NCBI GenBank assembly: GCA_016938615.1
Contig: JAFGUH010000005.1
Span: 1-37,362, forward strand
Reading direction: 5' to 3'
Source of the DNA: Halothiobacillaceae bacterium
GTDB lineage: Bacteria > Pseudomonadota > Gammaproteobacteria > Halothiobacillales > Halothiobacillaceae
DNA length: 37,362 nt
A program made the position numbers and the translations under genes. Of the stretch, positions 27,403-37,059 are shown in pieces. How positions within the stretch are numbered: the stretch's first letter is position 1; each line of letters begins with the position of its first letter. The notes under the pieces were generated by a model. That model was not told the origin of the DNA and ran no database searches. It worked only from the letters and a program-made list of their open reading frames with translations.

Positions 27403-28143
27403 ATGGCCGGTCACAGCAAGTGGGCGAACATCAAGCATCGCAAGGCCGCACAGGACAAGAAGCGCGGCAAGCTCTGGACCAAGATCATCCGCGAGATCAC
27501 GGTCGCGGCGCGCACCGGTGGTAACGCCGACCCGTCGGCCAACCCGCGCCTGCGCCTGGCCTGGGACAAGGCGCTGGGCGCGAACATGCCCAAGGACACC
27601 ATCGAACGCGCCGCCAAGCGAGGTGCCGGTGACCTCGACGGGCAGGATTTCGTCGAGGTCACCTTCGAGGGCTACGGCCCGGGCGGCGTGGCGGTCTACG
27701 TCACCGGCATGACCGACAACAACACCCGCACGGTCGCCGACGTGCGTCACGCCTTCTCAAAGAACGGCGGCAACCTCGGCACCGACGGCTCGGTTGCGTT
27801 CCTGTTCTCCCGGCTGGGCGTGCTCTACTACCCGCCGGGCAGCGACGAGGACCCGGTCATGGAGGCGGCGATGGAGGCTGGTGCCGAGGACATCGAGGTG
27901 TTCGACGACAAGTCGATCGAGGTCACCACCACCCCCGAGACGTACAGCGACGTCAAGCAGGCCATGATCGATGCCGGCCTGCCGCCGGAGGAGAGCGAGG
28001 TCACCATGCGGGCCTCGACCAGCGCGCCGGTGGAGGGCGAGAACGCCGAGAAGGTGGTCAAGCTGATCGACATGCTCGAGGACCTCGACGACGTGCAGGA
28101 GGTCTATCACAACGGTGAGATCCCGGAAGCGACCTATGCCTGA
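27403..28143 (+). CDS. yebC: YebC/PmpR-family regulator or translation factor
   Basis: This 246-residue protein starts [23 protein letters not shown], the invariant YebC N-terminus, and contains [14 protein letters not shown]. YebC-type proteins were described as DNA-binding regulators and, more recently, some as ribosome-associated factors easing proline-stretch stalling. The ATG follows AAGGTGGAG. The stop overlaps the ruvC start by 8 nt. yebC-ruvC adjacency is widely conserved. Confidence 0.95.
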   Translation: MAGHSKWANIKHRKAAQDKKRGKLWTKIIREITVAARTGGNADPSANPRLRLAWDKALGANMPKDTIERAAKRGAGDLDGQDFVEVTFEGYGPGGVAVYVTGMTDNNTRTVADVRHAFSKNGGNLGTDGSVAFLFSRLGVLYYPPGSDEDPVMEAAMEAGAEDIEVFDDKSIEVTTTPETYSDVKQAMIDAGLPPEESEVTMRASTSAPVEGENAEKVVKLIDMLEDLDDVQEVYHNGEIPEATYA

Positions 28144-28801
28144 CTCATTGGCAGGGAATCGCCCCACGCGGCGGGTGCTCGGCATCGACCCCGGCTCGCG
28201 CGTGCTCGGGCTGGCGGTGATCGAGTTCGCCGACGGGCGGGCGCGCTGCCTCGGGTTGTCGAGCCATTCCTTGCAGTCTCACGGTGATTTTGCCGCCCGC
28301 ATGGGCGGCGTTTTCGATGTGGTCTCCGAATGGATCGAGACCCACGAGCCGACCGAGTGCGCCATCGAGCAGATATTCATGTACCGCAGCGAGTCGTCCT
28401 CGCTCAAGCTCGCCCAGGCGCGTGGCGCGGCGCTGGCGGCCGTGGTGCGTCACGGCCTGCCGGTCGAGGAATACATGCCGGCGACGGTCAAGCAGGCCGT
28501 GGTCGGCAGTGGCCGGGCCGACAAGACCCAGGTCGCGCACATGATCCAGCGGCTGGCCGGCCTGGACGAGTTGCCCTCGGCCGACGGCGCGGACGCCGCG
28601 GCGGTCGCGCTGTGTCACTGCTACCGCAGCAACGCCTTCTCGGCGGTGGCCGGCAGCGGGGCGAACAGCGAGGCGCGCGAGATACTGCGTGAGGCGTCCC
28701 AACGTCGCTATCGCCGCCGCAGCGACTCGCGCGGCTGGCGCGACATGGACGCCGCGACACTCATGGCCCGCGCGGCGGGCAAGGCGGGAGGAAGGAAATG
28801 A
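28136..28801 (+). CDS. ruvC: Holliday junction endonuclease RuvC
   Basis: This 221-residue resolvase cleaves Holliday junctions in the RuvABC complex. Acidic active-site residues are Asp18 (LGIDPGSR), Glu in IEQIF, and the Asp pair in [15 protein letters not shown] 28136 is chosen. The frame extends to 28115 inside yebC. The protein is longer than the E. coli enzyme (173 residues). About 50 extra C-terminal residues, rich in Arg and Ser ([12 protein letters not shown]...GKAGGRK), follow the conserved core. The stop overlaps the ruvA start (ATGA). Confidence 0.95.
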   Translation: MPDSLAGNRPTRRVLGIDPGSRVLGLAVIEFADGRARCLGLSSHSLQSHGDFAARMGGVFDVVSEWIETHEPTECAIEQIFMYRSESSSLKLAQARGAALAAVVRHGLPVEEYMPATVKQAVVGSGRADKTQVAHMIQRLAGLDELPSADGADAAAVALCHCYRSNAFSAVAGSGANSEAREILREASQRRYRRRSDSRGWRDMDAATLMARAAGKAGGRK

Positions 28802-29394
28802 TCGGACGACTCGCCGGGCGGGTGCTCTCCCGCAAGCCGCCGTTTCTGCTCGTGGACGTGCAGGGCATCGGCTACGAGGTCGAGGCGCCTATGTCGACCT
28901 TCTTCGCCACCCAGGGGCAGGACGACGTGATCCTGCACACCCACCTGGTGGTGCGCGAGGACGCACAGCTGCTCTACGGCTTCGCGACTACCCGCGAGCG
29001 CGATCTGTTCCGCGCCCTGATCAAGGTCTCCGGCATCGGTCCTCGCATGGCCGTCGCCGTGCTCTCGGGTATGTCCGAGGCGCAGTTCCGCGACTGCGTG
29101 ATGAACGACGACGTCACCGCATTGACCAAGGTGCCGGGCATCGGCAAGAAGACCGCCGAACGGTTGATCATCGAGATGCGCGACCGGCTCGACCGGCAGC
29201 CGGGCGGGGGAGCGCCGTCGGTGGCCGACGGCGAGCCGCCTGTCGATCGCCCGCGCGACGAGGCCCTGAGCGCGCTCGAGGCGCTGGGCTACAAGCCGGC
29301 CGAGGCCAATCGCATGATCGCCCGCGCCGAGAAGGAAGGCGCGGCGGATGCCGAGGCACTGATCCGCCTCGCCCTGCGACAGACGGTCAAGTAA
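28798..29394 (+). CDS. ruvA: Holliday junction branch-migration protein RuvA
   Basis: This is a 198-residue protein with an N-terminal OB fold ([28 protein letters not shown]), two helix-hairpin-helix motifs (SGIGPRMAVAVLSG and VPGIGKKTAERLI) and a C-terminal three-helix domain after a flexible linker (about 137-150) that contacts RuvB. Length is normal. The ATG overlaps the ruvC stop. Confidence 0.97.
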   Translation: MIGRLAGRVLSRKPPFLLVDVQGIGYEVEAPMSTFFATQGQDDVILHTHLVVREDAQLLYGFATTRERDLFRALIKVSGIGPRMAVAVLSGMSEAQFRDCVMNDDVTALTKVPGIGKKTAERLIIEMRDRLDRQPGGGAPSVADGEPPVDRPRDEALSALEALGYKPAEANRMIARAEKEGAADAEALIRLALRQTVK

Positions 29395-29397
29395 GCC

Positions 29398-30456
29398 ATG
29401 AGTGAAGGCATGGAAGACGCCCGCTTCGTCAGTTCCGAGCACCGCCCCGACGAGGAGGCGCTCGAACGGGCGCTGCGTCCGCGCCGGCTCGCCGACTACA
29501 TCGGCCAGCCGGCGGTGGTCGAGCAGATGGAGATATTCGTCCCCGCCGCGCGCAATCGCGGCGAGCCTCTCGACCACGTCCTGATCTTCGGCCCGCCCGG
29601 CCTGGGCAAGACCACGCTCGCGCACATCATTGCCAACGAGATGGGCGTGAGTCTCAAGCAGACCTCCGGCCCGGTGCTCGAGCGCCCGGGCGATCTCGCC
29701 GCGCTGTTGACCAATCTCGAGCCGGGCGACGTGCTGTTCATCGACGAGATCCATCGCTTGTCCTCGGTGGTCGAGGAGATCCTTTATCCCGCGATGGAGG
29801 ACTACCAGATCGACATCATGATCGGCGAGGGCCCGGCGGCGCGCTCGATCAAGCTCGACTTGCCGCCGTTCACCCTGGTCGGCGCGACCACCCGGGCCGG
29901 GATGCTCACCAATCCGCTGCGTGACCGCTTCGGCATCGTCCAGCGCCTGGAGTTCTACGAAGTCGAGCACCTGGTGCATATCGTCGAGCGCTCCGCGCGG
30001 CTCACCCAGCTGGATATGGACGGCGAGGGCGCCCGCGAGATCGCCGCCCGCTCGCGCGGCACCCCGCGGATCGCCAACCGGCTGCTGCGCCGCGTGCGCG
30101 ACTACGCCGACATCAAGGGCGGCGGTCGGGTGGACCGGGCGATCGCCAATGCCGCGCTCGACATGCTCAAGGTCGACAAGCGCGGCTTCGATCACCAGGA
30201 CCGCCGTGTGCTCGAGACCCTGCTGGAGAAATTCGACGGCGGCCCGGTGGGGCTGGACAACATCGCCGCGGCGATCGGCGAATCGCGCGATACCATCGAG
30301 GACGTGCTCGAGCCGTACCTGATCCAGCAGGGTTTCCTGATCCGCACGCCGCGCGGTCGCATGGCGACCCGCCAGACCTGGGAGCACTTCGGTTTCACGC
30401 CGCCGGGACGCTGGCCCGGCGACCAGCCCGACCTGCTAGCCGGAGAGAACACATGA
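29398..30456 (+). CDS. ruvB: Holliday junction helicase motor RuvB
   Basis: This is a 352-residue AAA+ ATPase with Walker A GPPGLGKT at 65-72, Walker [11 protein letters not shown], sensor 1 GATTRAG and the C-terminal winged-helix region (FGFTPPGR). It drives branch migration with RuvA. It begins 3 nt after ruvA and its stop overlaps ybgC (ATGA). Confidence 0.98.
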   Translation: MSEGMEDARFVSSEHRPDEEALERALRPRRLADYIGQPAVVEQMEIFVPAARNRGEPLDHVLIFGPPGLGKTTLAHIIANEMGVSLKQTSGPVLERPGDLAALLTNLEPGDVLFIDEIHRLSSVVEEILYPAMEDYQIDIMIGEGPAARSIKLDLPPFTLVGATTRAGMLTNPLRDRFGIVQRLEFYEVEHLVHIVERSARLTQLDMDGEGAREIAARSRGTPRIANRLLRRVRDYADIKGGGRVDRAIANAALDMLKVDKRGFDHQDRRVLETLLEKFDGGPVGLDNIAAAIGESRDTIEDVLEPYLIQQGFLIRTPRGRMATRQTWEHFGFTPPGRWPGDQPDLLAGENT

Positions 30457-30866
30457 CGACCGACTCCGCCACGTTCCGCTGGCCGGTGCGGGTCTACTAC
30501 GAGGACACGGACGCGGGCGGCGTGGTCTACCACGCCCGCTATCTCAATTTCTGCGAGCGGGCCCGGACCGAATGGCTACGGGCACGCGGCTGGGAGCAGG
30601 ACGCGCTTCGGGATCAGCATCGGCTGGTCTTCGTCGTCGCCCGCGCCTCGCTTGAATATCGCCGGCCGGCACGATTTAATGACGCGCTCACCGTGACCTG
30701 CGAGGTAGCAAACCGACGCAGCGCCGTCGTCGACTTCGTTCAGCGAGTGGAACATTCCGCCGATTCCTCGGTCCTGTGTGAGGTGTCGGTGCGTGTGGTC
30801 TGCGTCGATACCGACAGCTTTCGCCCCAAAACCATACCCGAGCCGATCCTGGAGTCCTTCGCGTGA
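30453..30866 (+). CDS. ybgC: Tol-Pal-associated acyl-CoA thioesterase YbgC
   Basis: This 137-residue hot-dog-fold thioesterase has the 4-hydroxybenzoyl-CoA thioesterase signature [19 protein letters not shown], with the catalytic Asp in DTDAGG. YbgC hydrolyses acyl-CoA or acyl-ACP and is linked with phospholipid enzymes. It is first in tol operons. It overlaps both ruvB and tolQ by 4 nt, fusing the ruv and tol units as in Pseudomonas. Confidence 0.95.
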   Translation: MTTDSATFRWPVRVYYEDTDAGGVVYHARYLNFCERARTEWLRARGWEQDALRDQHRLVFVVARASLEYRRPARFNDALTVTCEVANRRSAVVDFVQRVEHSADSSVLCEVSVRVVCVDTDSFRPKTIPEPILESFA

Positions 30867-31540
30867 ATTCCGAACCATCCGTCGTCGAACTGATCACCGG
30901 GGCGAGCCTGCCCGTCCAGCTGGTCCTGCTCACTCTGTTGCTCGCCTCGATCGGCTCCTGGGCGCTGATCATCCACAAGGCGCGGGTCTACAAGCGCGCG
31001 GTCGGTGGCGTTCGCGAGTTCGAGCGCAGCTTCTGGGCCGGGGGCAGCCTCAACGAGTTCTACGACCGCATCTCCCGCGAGGCCCGTGCGCGCGAGGGCC
31101 ACGAGGCGATCTTCGAGGCCGGCTTTCGCGAGTTCCAGCGACTCCGCCAGGGCGAGGAACGACGCCACGAACACGTTATCGGCGGGGTCGAGCGCGCCAT
31201 GCGGGTAGCCGAACACCGGCAGCTCGACCAGCTCGAGGAAGGGGTGCCGTTTTTGGCCACGGTCGGCTCGGTCAGCCCCTACGTCGGCCTGTTCGGCACC
31301 GTCTGGGGCATCATGAGCGCCTTCATGAATCTCGGCGCGATGCAGAGCGCCACACTCGCCGCCGTCGCGCCGCCGATCGCCGAGGCACTGATCGCCACCG
31401 CCATGGGCCTGTTCGCGGCCATTCCGGCGGTCATCGCCTACAACCGCTACACCCAGCGCGTCGACTGGCTCGCCGGGCGCTACGAGAACTTCGTCGACGA
31501 ATTCCTGGGGCTGCTCCAGCGGCAGCTGGGAGGCAAGTAG
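30863..31540 (+). CDS. tolQ: Tol-Pal system proton-channel subunit TolQ
   Basis: This is a 225-residue inner-membrane protein of the MotA/TolQ/ExbB family with three helices (about 15-37, 132-154 and 165-190). The conserved region GSVSPYVGLFGTVWGIM, followed by AVAPPIAEALIATAMGLFAAIPAV, forms the ion path with TolR. The GTG start overlaps the ybgC stop. Confidence 0.97.
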   Translation: MNSEPSVVELITGASLPVQLVLLTLLLASIGSWALIIHKARVYKRAVGGVREFERSFWAGGSLNEFYDRISREARAREGHEAIFEAGFREFQRLRQGEERRHEHVIGGVERAMRVAEHRQLDQLEEGVPFLATVGSVSPYVGLFGTVWGIMSAFMNLGAMQSATLAAVAPPIAEALIATAMGLFAAIPAVIAYNRYTQRVDWLAGRYENFVDEFLGLLQRQLGGK

Positions 31541-31543
31541 GCC

Positions 31544-31993
31544 ATGGCGCGTCGCACGCGACGGGCACGCCGGATGGTCGCCGAGATCAACGTCGTCCCC
31601 TATATCGACGTGATGCTGGTGCTGCTGGTCATCTTCATGGTGACCGCGCCCCTGCTCCAGCAGGGCGTCGAGGTCGAGCCGCCGCAGGCCTCGGCCACGC
31701 CGCTTGAAGACAGCGACGAGCCGCCCCTGCTGATCATCGTCAACCGCGACGGCGAGTATTTCGTCAACAAGGCCGACAACCCAGATGCCCCGGTGAGTCT
31801 CTCGACCGTCACCGAGCTGGTCGCCGCCGCCCGCCAGGTCGACCCCGAGGGGCCGGTGCTGGTCAAGGGCGATCGCAGCTCGAACTACGACGCCGTGATG
31901 CAGGCCATGGTGGCGGCCCAGAAGGGCGGCGCGACCAAGGTGGGGCTGGTGACCGATTCGCGCCCCACCCAGCCCGACTCGGAGGAGCGCTGA
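31544..31993 (+). CDS. tolR: Tol-Pal system protein TolR
   Basis: This is a 149-residue ExbD/TolR protein. After a basic N-terminus comes EINVVPYIDVMLVLLVIFMV, a single helix with the essential Asp (YIDVMLVLL) that carries protons with TolQ. A periplasmic domain follows. It lies 3 nt after tolQ. Confidence 0.97.
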   Translation: MARRTRRARRMVAEINVVPYIDVMLVLLVIFMVTAPLLQQGVEVEPPQASATPLEDSDEPPLLIIVNRDGEYFVNKADNPDAPVSLSTVTELVAAARQVDPEGPVLVKGDRSSNYDAVMQAMVAAQKGGATKVGLVTDSRPTQPDSEER

Positions 31994-31996
31994 CCG

Positions 31997-33169
31997 ATGT
32001 GGCGGATGCTTACGCGGATGCCCGGAGCCGTGATCGTCGCGGTGTTGCTCCACCTGCTTCTTGCCTTGGCGATCGTGTTCAACCAGCTCTGGAAGCCGGA
32101 GCGGATCGAGCCCAGCGGCCAACAGGCCGATCAACCCACCATCGAGGCCGAATCCGTCTCCTCCGCGGCGATCGAGAAGCAGGCCGAGCGCATGCGTCAG
32201 CAGCGCGAGGCGCGCGAACAGGAAGTCAAGCAACAAACGCAGGCGGCCGAAGAGGCCGCCGCGGCACGACGGGCCGAACAGGCGCGTGCCGAGCAGTTGG
32301 CCGAGCTACGCAAGCAGCGCGAACAGGCGGCGAAGGCGGAAGCCGAACGCCTGGCCAGGCTCAAGGAGCAGCAGGCCCAGTTGGAGGCAGAGCGTCAGGA
32401 GGCCATGGAGGACGCCAAGGCGGCCCGCGAGGCCGCCGAGGCCGCGCGGGAAAAGGCCGAGGCCGAGCGCCGCGAGGCCGAGCAGGCCGCCCAGCGCCGC
32501 GCCGCCGAGGAAAAGGCGCGCCAAAAAGCCGAGGCGGCGAAAAAGGCGGCCGAAGAAAAAGCGCGCAAGGAAGCCGAGGCAGCCCGGAAAGCGGCTGAAG
32601 AAAAGGCTCGCAAGGAGGCCGAGGCGGCCCGTAAGGCTGCCGAGGAAAAGGCCCGCAAGGAAGCCGAAGCGGCGCAGAAGGCCGCTGAGGAAAAAGCGCG
32701 CAAGGAGGCCGAAGAAAAGGCGCGCAAGGCCGCGGAAGAGAAGGCGCGCAAGGCCGCGGAAGAGAAGGCGCGCAAGGAAGCCGAGGAGAAGGCCCGCCGC
32801 GAGGCCGAGGCGGCGCGCAAGCAGGCCGAGCGGGAGGCGCGCGAACGCGCGCTGCAAGAGCAGCTGGCCGCCGAGCAGCAGGCGCGCGCCGAGCAGGATG
32901 CGCTCAGTCGCTGGGGGGCGGCGATCAAGGCCAAGGTTCGCCGGAACTGGCAGCGCCCGCCTGGGGCCCAACCCGGCTGGACCTGCACCGTGACGGTCCG
33001 TCAGGACCGGGATGGCCGGGTCCGCAACGTCAGCGTGGAGCGTTGCGACGGCGATCGCTTGTTCGAGCGCTCGGTGGTTCAGGCGATCGAGGCGTCTTCG
33101 CCGCTGCCCAAGCCGGAGCTCGAATCGATTTTCCAGGAAGAACTCCGCTTCAATTTCAAGCCGGAATGA
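31997..33169 (+). CDS. tolA: Tol-Pal system protein TolA
   Basis: This 390-residue protein spans the periplasm. It has an N-terminal membrane anchor (AVIVAVLLHLLLALAIVFN), a long Ala/Lys/Glu/Arg helical domain II (about 55-300), and a C-terminal TonB/TolA-like globular domain (WGAAIKAKVRRNWQRP...EELRFNFKPE). The middle contains four near copies of a 15-residue unit, KAAEEKARKEAEAAR, also visible as 45-bp DNA repeats, and so may change length by slippage. It starts 3 nt after tolR. Confidence 0.95.
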   Translation: MWRMLTRMPGAVIVAVLLHLLLALAIVFNQLWKPERIEPSGQQADQPTIEAESVSSAAIEKQAERMRQQREAREQEVKQQTQAAEEAAAARRAEQARAEQLAELRKQREQAAKAEAERLARLKEQQAQLEAERQEAMEDAKAAREAAEAAREKAEAERREAEQAAQRRAAEEKARQKAEAAKKAAEEKARKEAEAARKAAEEKARKEAEAARKAAEEKARKEAEAAQKAAEEKARKEAEEKARKAAEEKARKAAEEKARKEAEEKARREAEAARKQAEREARERALQEQLAAEQQARAEQDALSRWGAAIKAKVRRNWQRPPGAQPGWTCTVTVRQDRDGRVRNVSVERCDGDRLFERSVVQAIEASSPLPKPELESIFQEELRFNFKPE

Positions 33170-33192
33170 CCGGTCAACCCGGGGTGACCCAT

Positions 33193-34506
33193 ATGACAGT
33201 ACTGGCCCTTTTGCATCGCTCGTTGCATCGCTCGCTCGCCGCCACGTTCCTTGTCGGGACGCTGGCGTTCGTCGTGCCGGCCCACGCCGCGCTCGAGATT
33301 GATATCAGCGGCGGCACCGAGACCGGCGTTCCGATCGCCGTGGTGCCGTTCGATCAGCCCGCGTCGGTGGATGACCTCGGGCAGATCGTCGCCGACGACC
33401 TCGCGCGCTCCGGCCTGTTCGCCCCGATCGATCGCCAGGCCATGCCGGGCCGACCCGCCTCGCCCGACGATCTGCGTATCGACGACTGGCGGGCAGGCAA
33501 GGCCCGCTACCTCGTGATGGGGCAGACCGAATCGACCGGAGACCGGCTCCAGGCGCGTTTCTTCCTCGTGGACGTCAGCTCCGGCGAGCGGATCACCGGT
33601 AGCCAGATCTCCGCGCCGGCCTCGGCGGCTCGCACGATCGCCCACCGCATCAGCGACCTCATCTACGAGGAACTCACCGGCGATCGCGGCGCGTTCTCGA
33701 CCCGGCTGGCCTACGTGACCGAACGCGGCGGGGTGGACGACAAGGTGTTCACGCTGCAGATCGCCGACGCCGACGGCGCCAACCCGCGCACGGTGCTCGA
33801 GTCCCCGTACCCGATCATGTCGCCCAGCTGGTCTCCCGACGGTGGCAAGCTGGCCTACGTTTCCTTCGAGGGGAATCGCTCGGCCATCTGGGTGCAAGAC
33901 CTATCCACCGGCGATCGCTACCAGCTCACCGATTTCCCGGGCATCAACGGCGCGCCCGACTGGTCGCCGCGGGGCGACAAGATCGCGGTGACCCTCTCCA
34001 AGGGAAGCAACCCGGATATCTACGTGATCGACGTCGACACCCGCCGGACCACGCGCTGGACCCGCTCCGGGGCGATCGAGACCGAGCCGACCTGGTACCC
34101 GGACAACCGCACGCTGGCCTTCACCTCGGATCGCTTCGGCCAACCGCAGGTCTTTCGCAAGACCCGTCCCGACGATCGGGCCCGTCGATTGACCTTCGAG
34201 GCCCCTTACGCGGCCGGGCCGCGCATCTCGCCCGACGGCGAACAACTCGCGCTGGTGGTGCGCGAGGACGGAGGGTTTTTCGTCGCCGAGCAGTCGCTGG
34301 CCGACGGCGACCGCAAGCTGCTGAGCCAGGGCGGCAGCGAGGAACGCCCCAGCTACGCGCCGAACGGCGCGATGGTGGTGTATGCGGCCCAGTCCGGGAA
34401 CGGGTCGGTGTTGAAGATTTCACCGGTGATCGGTGGCGAACCGCAGACCTTGCGTTACGATCGGGGCAAGGTTCGCGATCCGGTCTGGGGGCCGTTCAAT
34501 GACTAA
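33193..34506 (+). CDS. tolB: Tol-Pal system periplasmic protein TolB
   Basis: This 437-residue protein has a signal peptide (HRSLAATFLVGTLAFVVPAHA), the N-terminal TolB domain (EIDISGGTETGVPIAVVPF) and a C-terminal six-bladed beta-propeller with repeats such as SPSWSPDGGKLAYVS. ATG 33193 is chosen for its clean signal peptide and GGGGTGA. ATG 33166, overlapping the tolA stop, is the alternative. TolB normally binds Pal, but the pal gene is not next. The stop overlaps the cpoB start by 8 nt. Confidence 0.95.
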   Translation: MTVLALLHRSLHRSLAATFLVGTLAFVVPAHAALEIDISGGTETGVPIAVVPFDQPASVDDLGQIVADDLARSGLFAPIDRQAMPGRPASPDDLRIDDWRAGKARYLVMGQTESTGDRLQARFFLVDVSSGERITGSQISAPASAARTIAHRISDLIYEELTGDRGAFSTRLAYVTERGGVDDKVFTLQIADADGANPRTVLESPYPIMSPSWSPDGGKLAYVSFEGNRSAIWVQDLSTGDRYQLTDFPGINGAPDWSPRGDKIAVTLSKGSNPDIYVIDVDTRRTTRWTRSGAIETEPTWYPDNRTLAFTSDRFGQPQVFRKTRPDDRARRLTFEAPYAAGPRISPDGEQLALVVREDGGFFVAEQSLADGDRKLLSQGGSEERPSYAPNGAMVVYAAQSGNGSVLKISPVIGGEPQTLRYDRGKVRDPVWGPFND

Positions 34507-35539
34507 CAAAACGCTACACGATTCGATGACATCTCTGGCGCGCGTCCCCCGGGTGACGGGCGTTCTCGCCGGCCTGATCGCCTGTGCCCTGAGCGGGGCG
34601 GCCATGGCGCAGGATGCACCGGGCTGGCTCAACTGGGGCGGATCGAGCTCGGGCTCGGAGAGCTCGAACGACTCGGACCGCCCGACCGACGCCGCGACAT
34701 CCCGCCCGGCCGTACGCACGATGCCCGCCTCGCCGGTGCCCGTGACGGATGCCGGGCAGGGGGGCATGGCCGGGCCGCAATCGGGCCAGGCCGTGTTGCT
34801 GCAACGCCTGTTGCAACGCGTCGATACCATGGAGCGACAGTTGCAGGACGTGCGCGGCCAGCTGTCCGAGCAGGAACGTCAATTGGAGCGCCAAACCGAA
34901 GAACTGAAATCGCTCCGCGAGGCCGCACGATCGCCGAGTCCGGGTGCCGGTCCAGATGGCATGGCCCCGGGTGGCATGGCCCCGGGTGGCATGACCTCGG
35001 GCGGTATGGCTCCCGGTGGTATGGACTCGGGCGCACCGACCGGGACGGGCAGCGGGTCGAATTCCGCCGCCGGCTCCGGCGATGTCGACGGTGCGGCCGG
35101 GTCGACCGCGGGCGGCGCCGGCGCCGGTGCAACCTCGGGGGGTGGTGCCGCGAGTGACGACGAGCAGCAGGCGCTCTACAACGAGGCCTTCGGCATCCTC
35201 AAGAGCGGCGATTACGACGCCGCGGTGCAGGCCTTCCAGAAGGTGATCGATGCCAACCCGCAGGGCAGCTGGGCACCGAGTGCCTATTTCTGGAAGGGCG
35301 AGACCTACTACGTCAAGCAGGAATTCGATGCGGCACGCAAGTCCTACGCGGAACTGGTCGAACGCTTCCCCGACAGCCGCCGCGTCCCTGACGCGAAGCT
35401 CAAGATGGGTTACATCGCCCAGGAAAGCGGCGACCAGGAAGCCGCGCGGCGATGGTTTAAGGAGGTAGTGGCCGACTACCCCGATTCCCAGGCCGCAGGG
35501 CTCGCCGAGCAGCGGCTCTCGCGCATGGGGGGCGGATGA
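34499..35539 (+). CDS. cpoB: Cell division coordinator CpoB (YbgF)
   Basis: This 346-residue periplasmic protein has a signal peptide (cleavage after GAAMA), a coiled coil for trimerisation (about 98-143) and three C-terminal TPR units (about 221-340, from DEQQALYNEAFGILKSGDYDAAVQAF). CpoB links outer-membrane constriction to PBP1B and Tol. Between coil and TPRs lies a 75-residue low-complexity linker with GMAPG-type repeats at about 154-178 and a Gly/Ser/Ala run. E. coli CpoB is about 263 residues, so this form is longer. ATG 34499 overlaps tolB. Longer frames upstream lie inside tolB. Confidence 0.92.
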   Translation: MTNKTLHDSMTSLARVPRVTGVLAGLIACALSGAAMAQDAPGWLNWGGSSSGSESSNDSDRPTDAATSRPAVRTMPASPVPVTDAGQGGMAGPQSGQAVLLQRLLQRVDTMERQLQDVRGQLSEQERQLERQTEELKSLREAARSPSPGAGPDGMAPGGMAPGGMTSGGMAPGGMDSGAPTGTGSGSNSAAGSGDVDGAAGSTAGGAGAGATSGGGAASDDEQQALYNEAFGILKSGDYDAAVQAFQKVIDANPQGSWAPSAYFWKGETYYVKQEFDAARKSYAELVERFPDSRRVPDAKLKMGYIAQESGDQEAARRWFKEVVADYPDSQAAGLAEQRLSRMGGG

Positions 35540-36252
35540 GCGAGACCATCGCGGCGGCCACTCCCGCCCTCGATCAACTCGCGGGCGGCACGTCGCGCAC
35601 ACTGCGCATCACCGAGATCTTCCGCTCGCTGCAGGGTGAGTCCGACCACATCGGCTGGCCGACGGTGTTCGTGCGCCTGACCGGCTGTCCGCTGCGCTGC
35701 GTCTACTGCGATACCGCCTACGCCTTCACCGGCGGCGAGCGCATGAGCCAGGACGCGATCCTGTCGCGGGTGGCCGAGCTCGGCACGCGCCACGTCTGCG
35801 TTACCGGCGGCGAGCCGCTGGCCCAGCCCGGCTGCCCCGAACTGCTCCGGCAGCTGGCTGATGCCGGGCATGTCGTCAGTCTCGAGACCAGTGGGGCGAT
35901 GGACATTGCCGCCGTCGACCCGCGCGTGCATGTGGTCATGGACCTCAAGACACCCTCCTCCGGCGAGGTGGGGCGCAATCGCTGGGAAAACCTCGCCCAC
36001 CTCAAAACCGGCGACAAGATCAAGGCCGGCGACGAGATCAAGGTCGTTATCGGCTCGCGCGAGGATTTCGACTGGGCCATCGACCGGGTGCGCGAACACG
36101 ACCTGACCGGGCGGTTCACGGTGCTGTTCTCGCCCGTGTTCGAGGGCGTTGCGCCCAGGACGCTCGCCGAGTGGATTCTCGACAGCGGTCTGGCGATCCG
36201 CTTCCAGATGCAGCTGCACAAGCTGATCTGGGGCGACGAGCCGGGACGATGA
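35536..36252 (+). CDS. queE: 7-carboxy-7-deazaguanine synthase
   Basis: This 238-residue radical-SAM enzyme converts carboxytetrahydropterin to 7-carboxy-7-deazaguanine in queuosine synthesis. The cluster motif is C51-PLR-C55-VY-C58, a CX3CX2C form with Tyr before the last Cys. FRSLQGES upstream binds substrate. The ATG overlaps the cpoB stop. The tol-cpoB-queE-queC order is as in Pseudomonas. Confidence 0.96.
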   Translation: MSETIAAATPALDQLAGGTSRTLRITEIFRSLQGESDHIGWPTVFVRLTGCPLRCVYCDTAYAFTGGERMSQDAILSRVAELGTRHVCVTGGEPLAQPGCPELLRQLADAGHVVSLETSGAMDIAAVDPRVHVVMDLKTPSSGEVGRNRWENLAHLKTGDKIKAGDEIKVVIGSREDFDWAIDRVREHDLTGRFTVLFSPVFEGVAPRTLAEWILDSGLAIRFQMQLHKLIWGDEPGR

Positions 36253-36293
36253 GCTGGACCGATGAGTCGGGGCAATAGGCAGGACGGTCAGCG

Positions 36294-37016
36294 ATGACGA
36301 CGTTCACCCCGCAAGACGAACCGGCGGTCGTGCTGCTCTCCGGTGGCCTGGATTCGGCCACGCTCGCCTGGCAGGCTCGTGCGGACGGCTACGCACTGCA
36401 CGCCCTGAGCTTCGACTACGGCCAGCGTCACCGCGTCGAGCTCGAGGCTGCCGCCCGGGTCGCCGAGGCGGCCGGTGCCGTGCAGCACCGCACCGTCCGC
36501 ATCGACATGGGCGGGCTTACCGGCTCCTCGCTGACCGATAGCGACCAGTCCGTGCCCGATTACAACCCGGCTGACTCTCCGCAGGGTGCGTCGGGTCAGT
36601 CTCCGCGCCAGCCTACGGTCCCCAATACCTACGTGCCGGCCCGCAACCTCACCTTTCTCTCCTTCGCCCTCGGCTGGGCGGAAATGCTGCATGCCAGGCG
36701 CATCTACATTGGCGTCAACGCGGTCGACTATTCCGGCTATCCCGACTGCCGCCCGGCGTTCATCGAGGGGTTCCAGACGCTCGCGCAGCTCGCCACCGCC
36801 GCCGACCACCCCTTCGAAATCCATGCACCGCTGCTGCAGTTGTCCAAGGCCGAGATCATCCGCCGCGGACAGGCGCTCGGCGTGGATTACGGCCTGACCG
36901 TCTCCTGCTACCAGGCCGACCCCCATGGCCGAGCCTGCGGTCGCTGCGACTCCTGCCACTATCGCCGCCAGGGCTTTCTCGACGCCGCCGTCCCCGACCC
37001 GACCCGCTACGCCTGA
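36294..37016 (+). CDS. queC: 7-cyano-7-deazaguanine synthase
   Basis: This 240-residue PP-loop ATPase makes preQ0 from the QueE product. The PP-loop SGGLDS is at 16-21, and four zinc cysteines lie at 205, 215, 218 and 221 (in CGRCDSC). PNTYVPARN is also conserved. It lies 41 nt after queE. There is no strong ribosome site. It is the last gene of the run. Mobile-element ends begin about 70 nt later. Confidence 0.96.
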   Translation: MTTFTPQDEPAVVLLSGGLDSATLAWQARADGYALHALSFDYGQRHRVELEAAARVAEAAGAVQHRTVRIDMGGLTGSSLTDSDQSVPDYNPADSPQGASGQSPRQPTVPNTYVPARNLTFLSFALGWAEMLHARRIYIGVNAVDYSGYPDCRPAFIEGFQTLAQLATAADHPFEIHAPLLQLSKAEIIRRGQALGVDYGLTVSCYQADPHGRACGRCDSCHYRRQGFLDAAVPDPTRYA

Positions 37017-37059
37017 TTTCGCCGCCCGGAGCCATCGGTCCGGCGCACCATGGATCTGC

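Noticed and set aside
34433-34520. Hidden pal gene
   Set aside because: tolB and cpoB overlap, and no lipobox or OmpA-C frame exists in any frame here.
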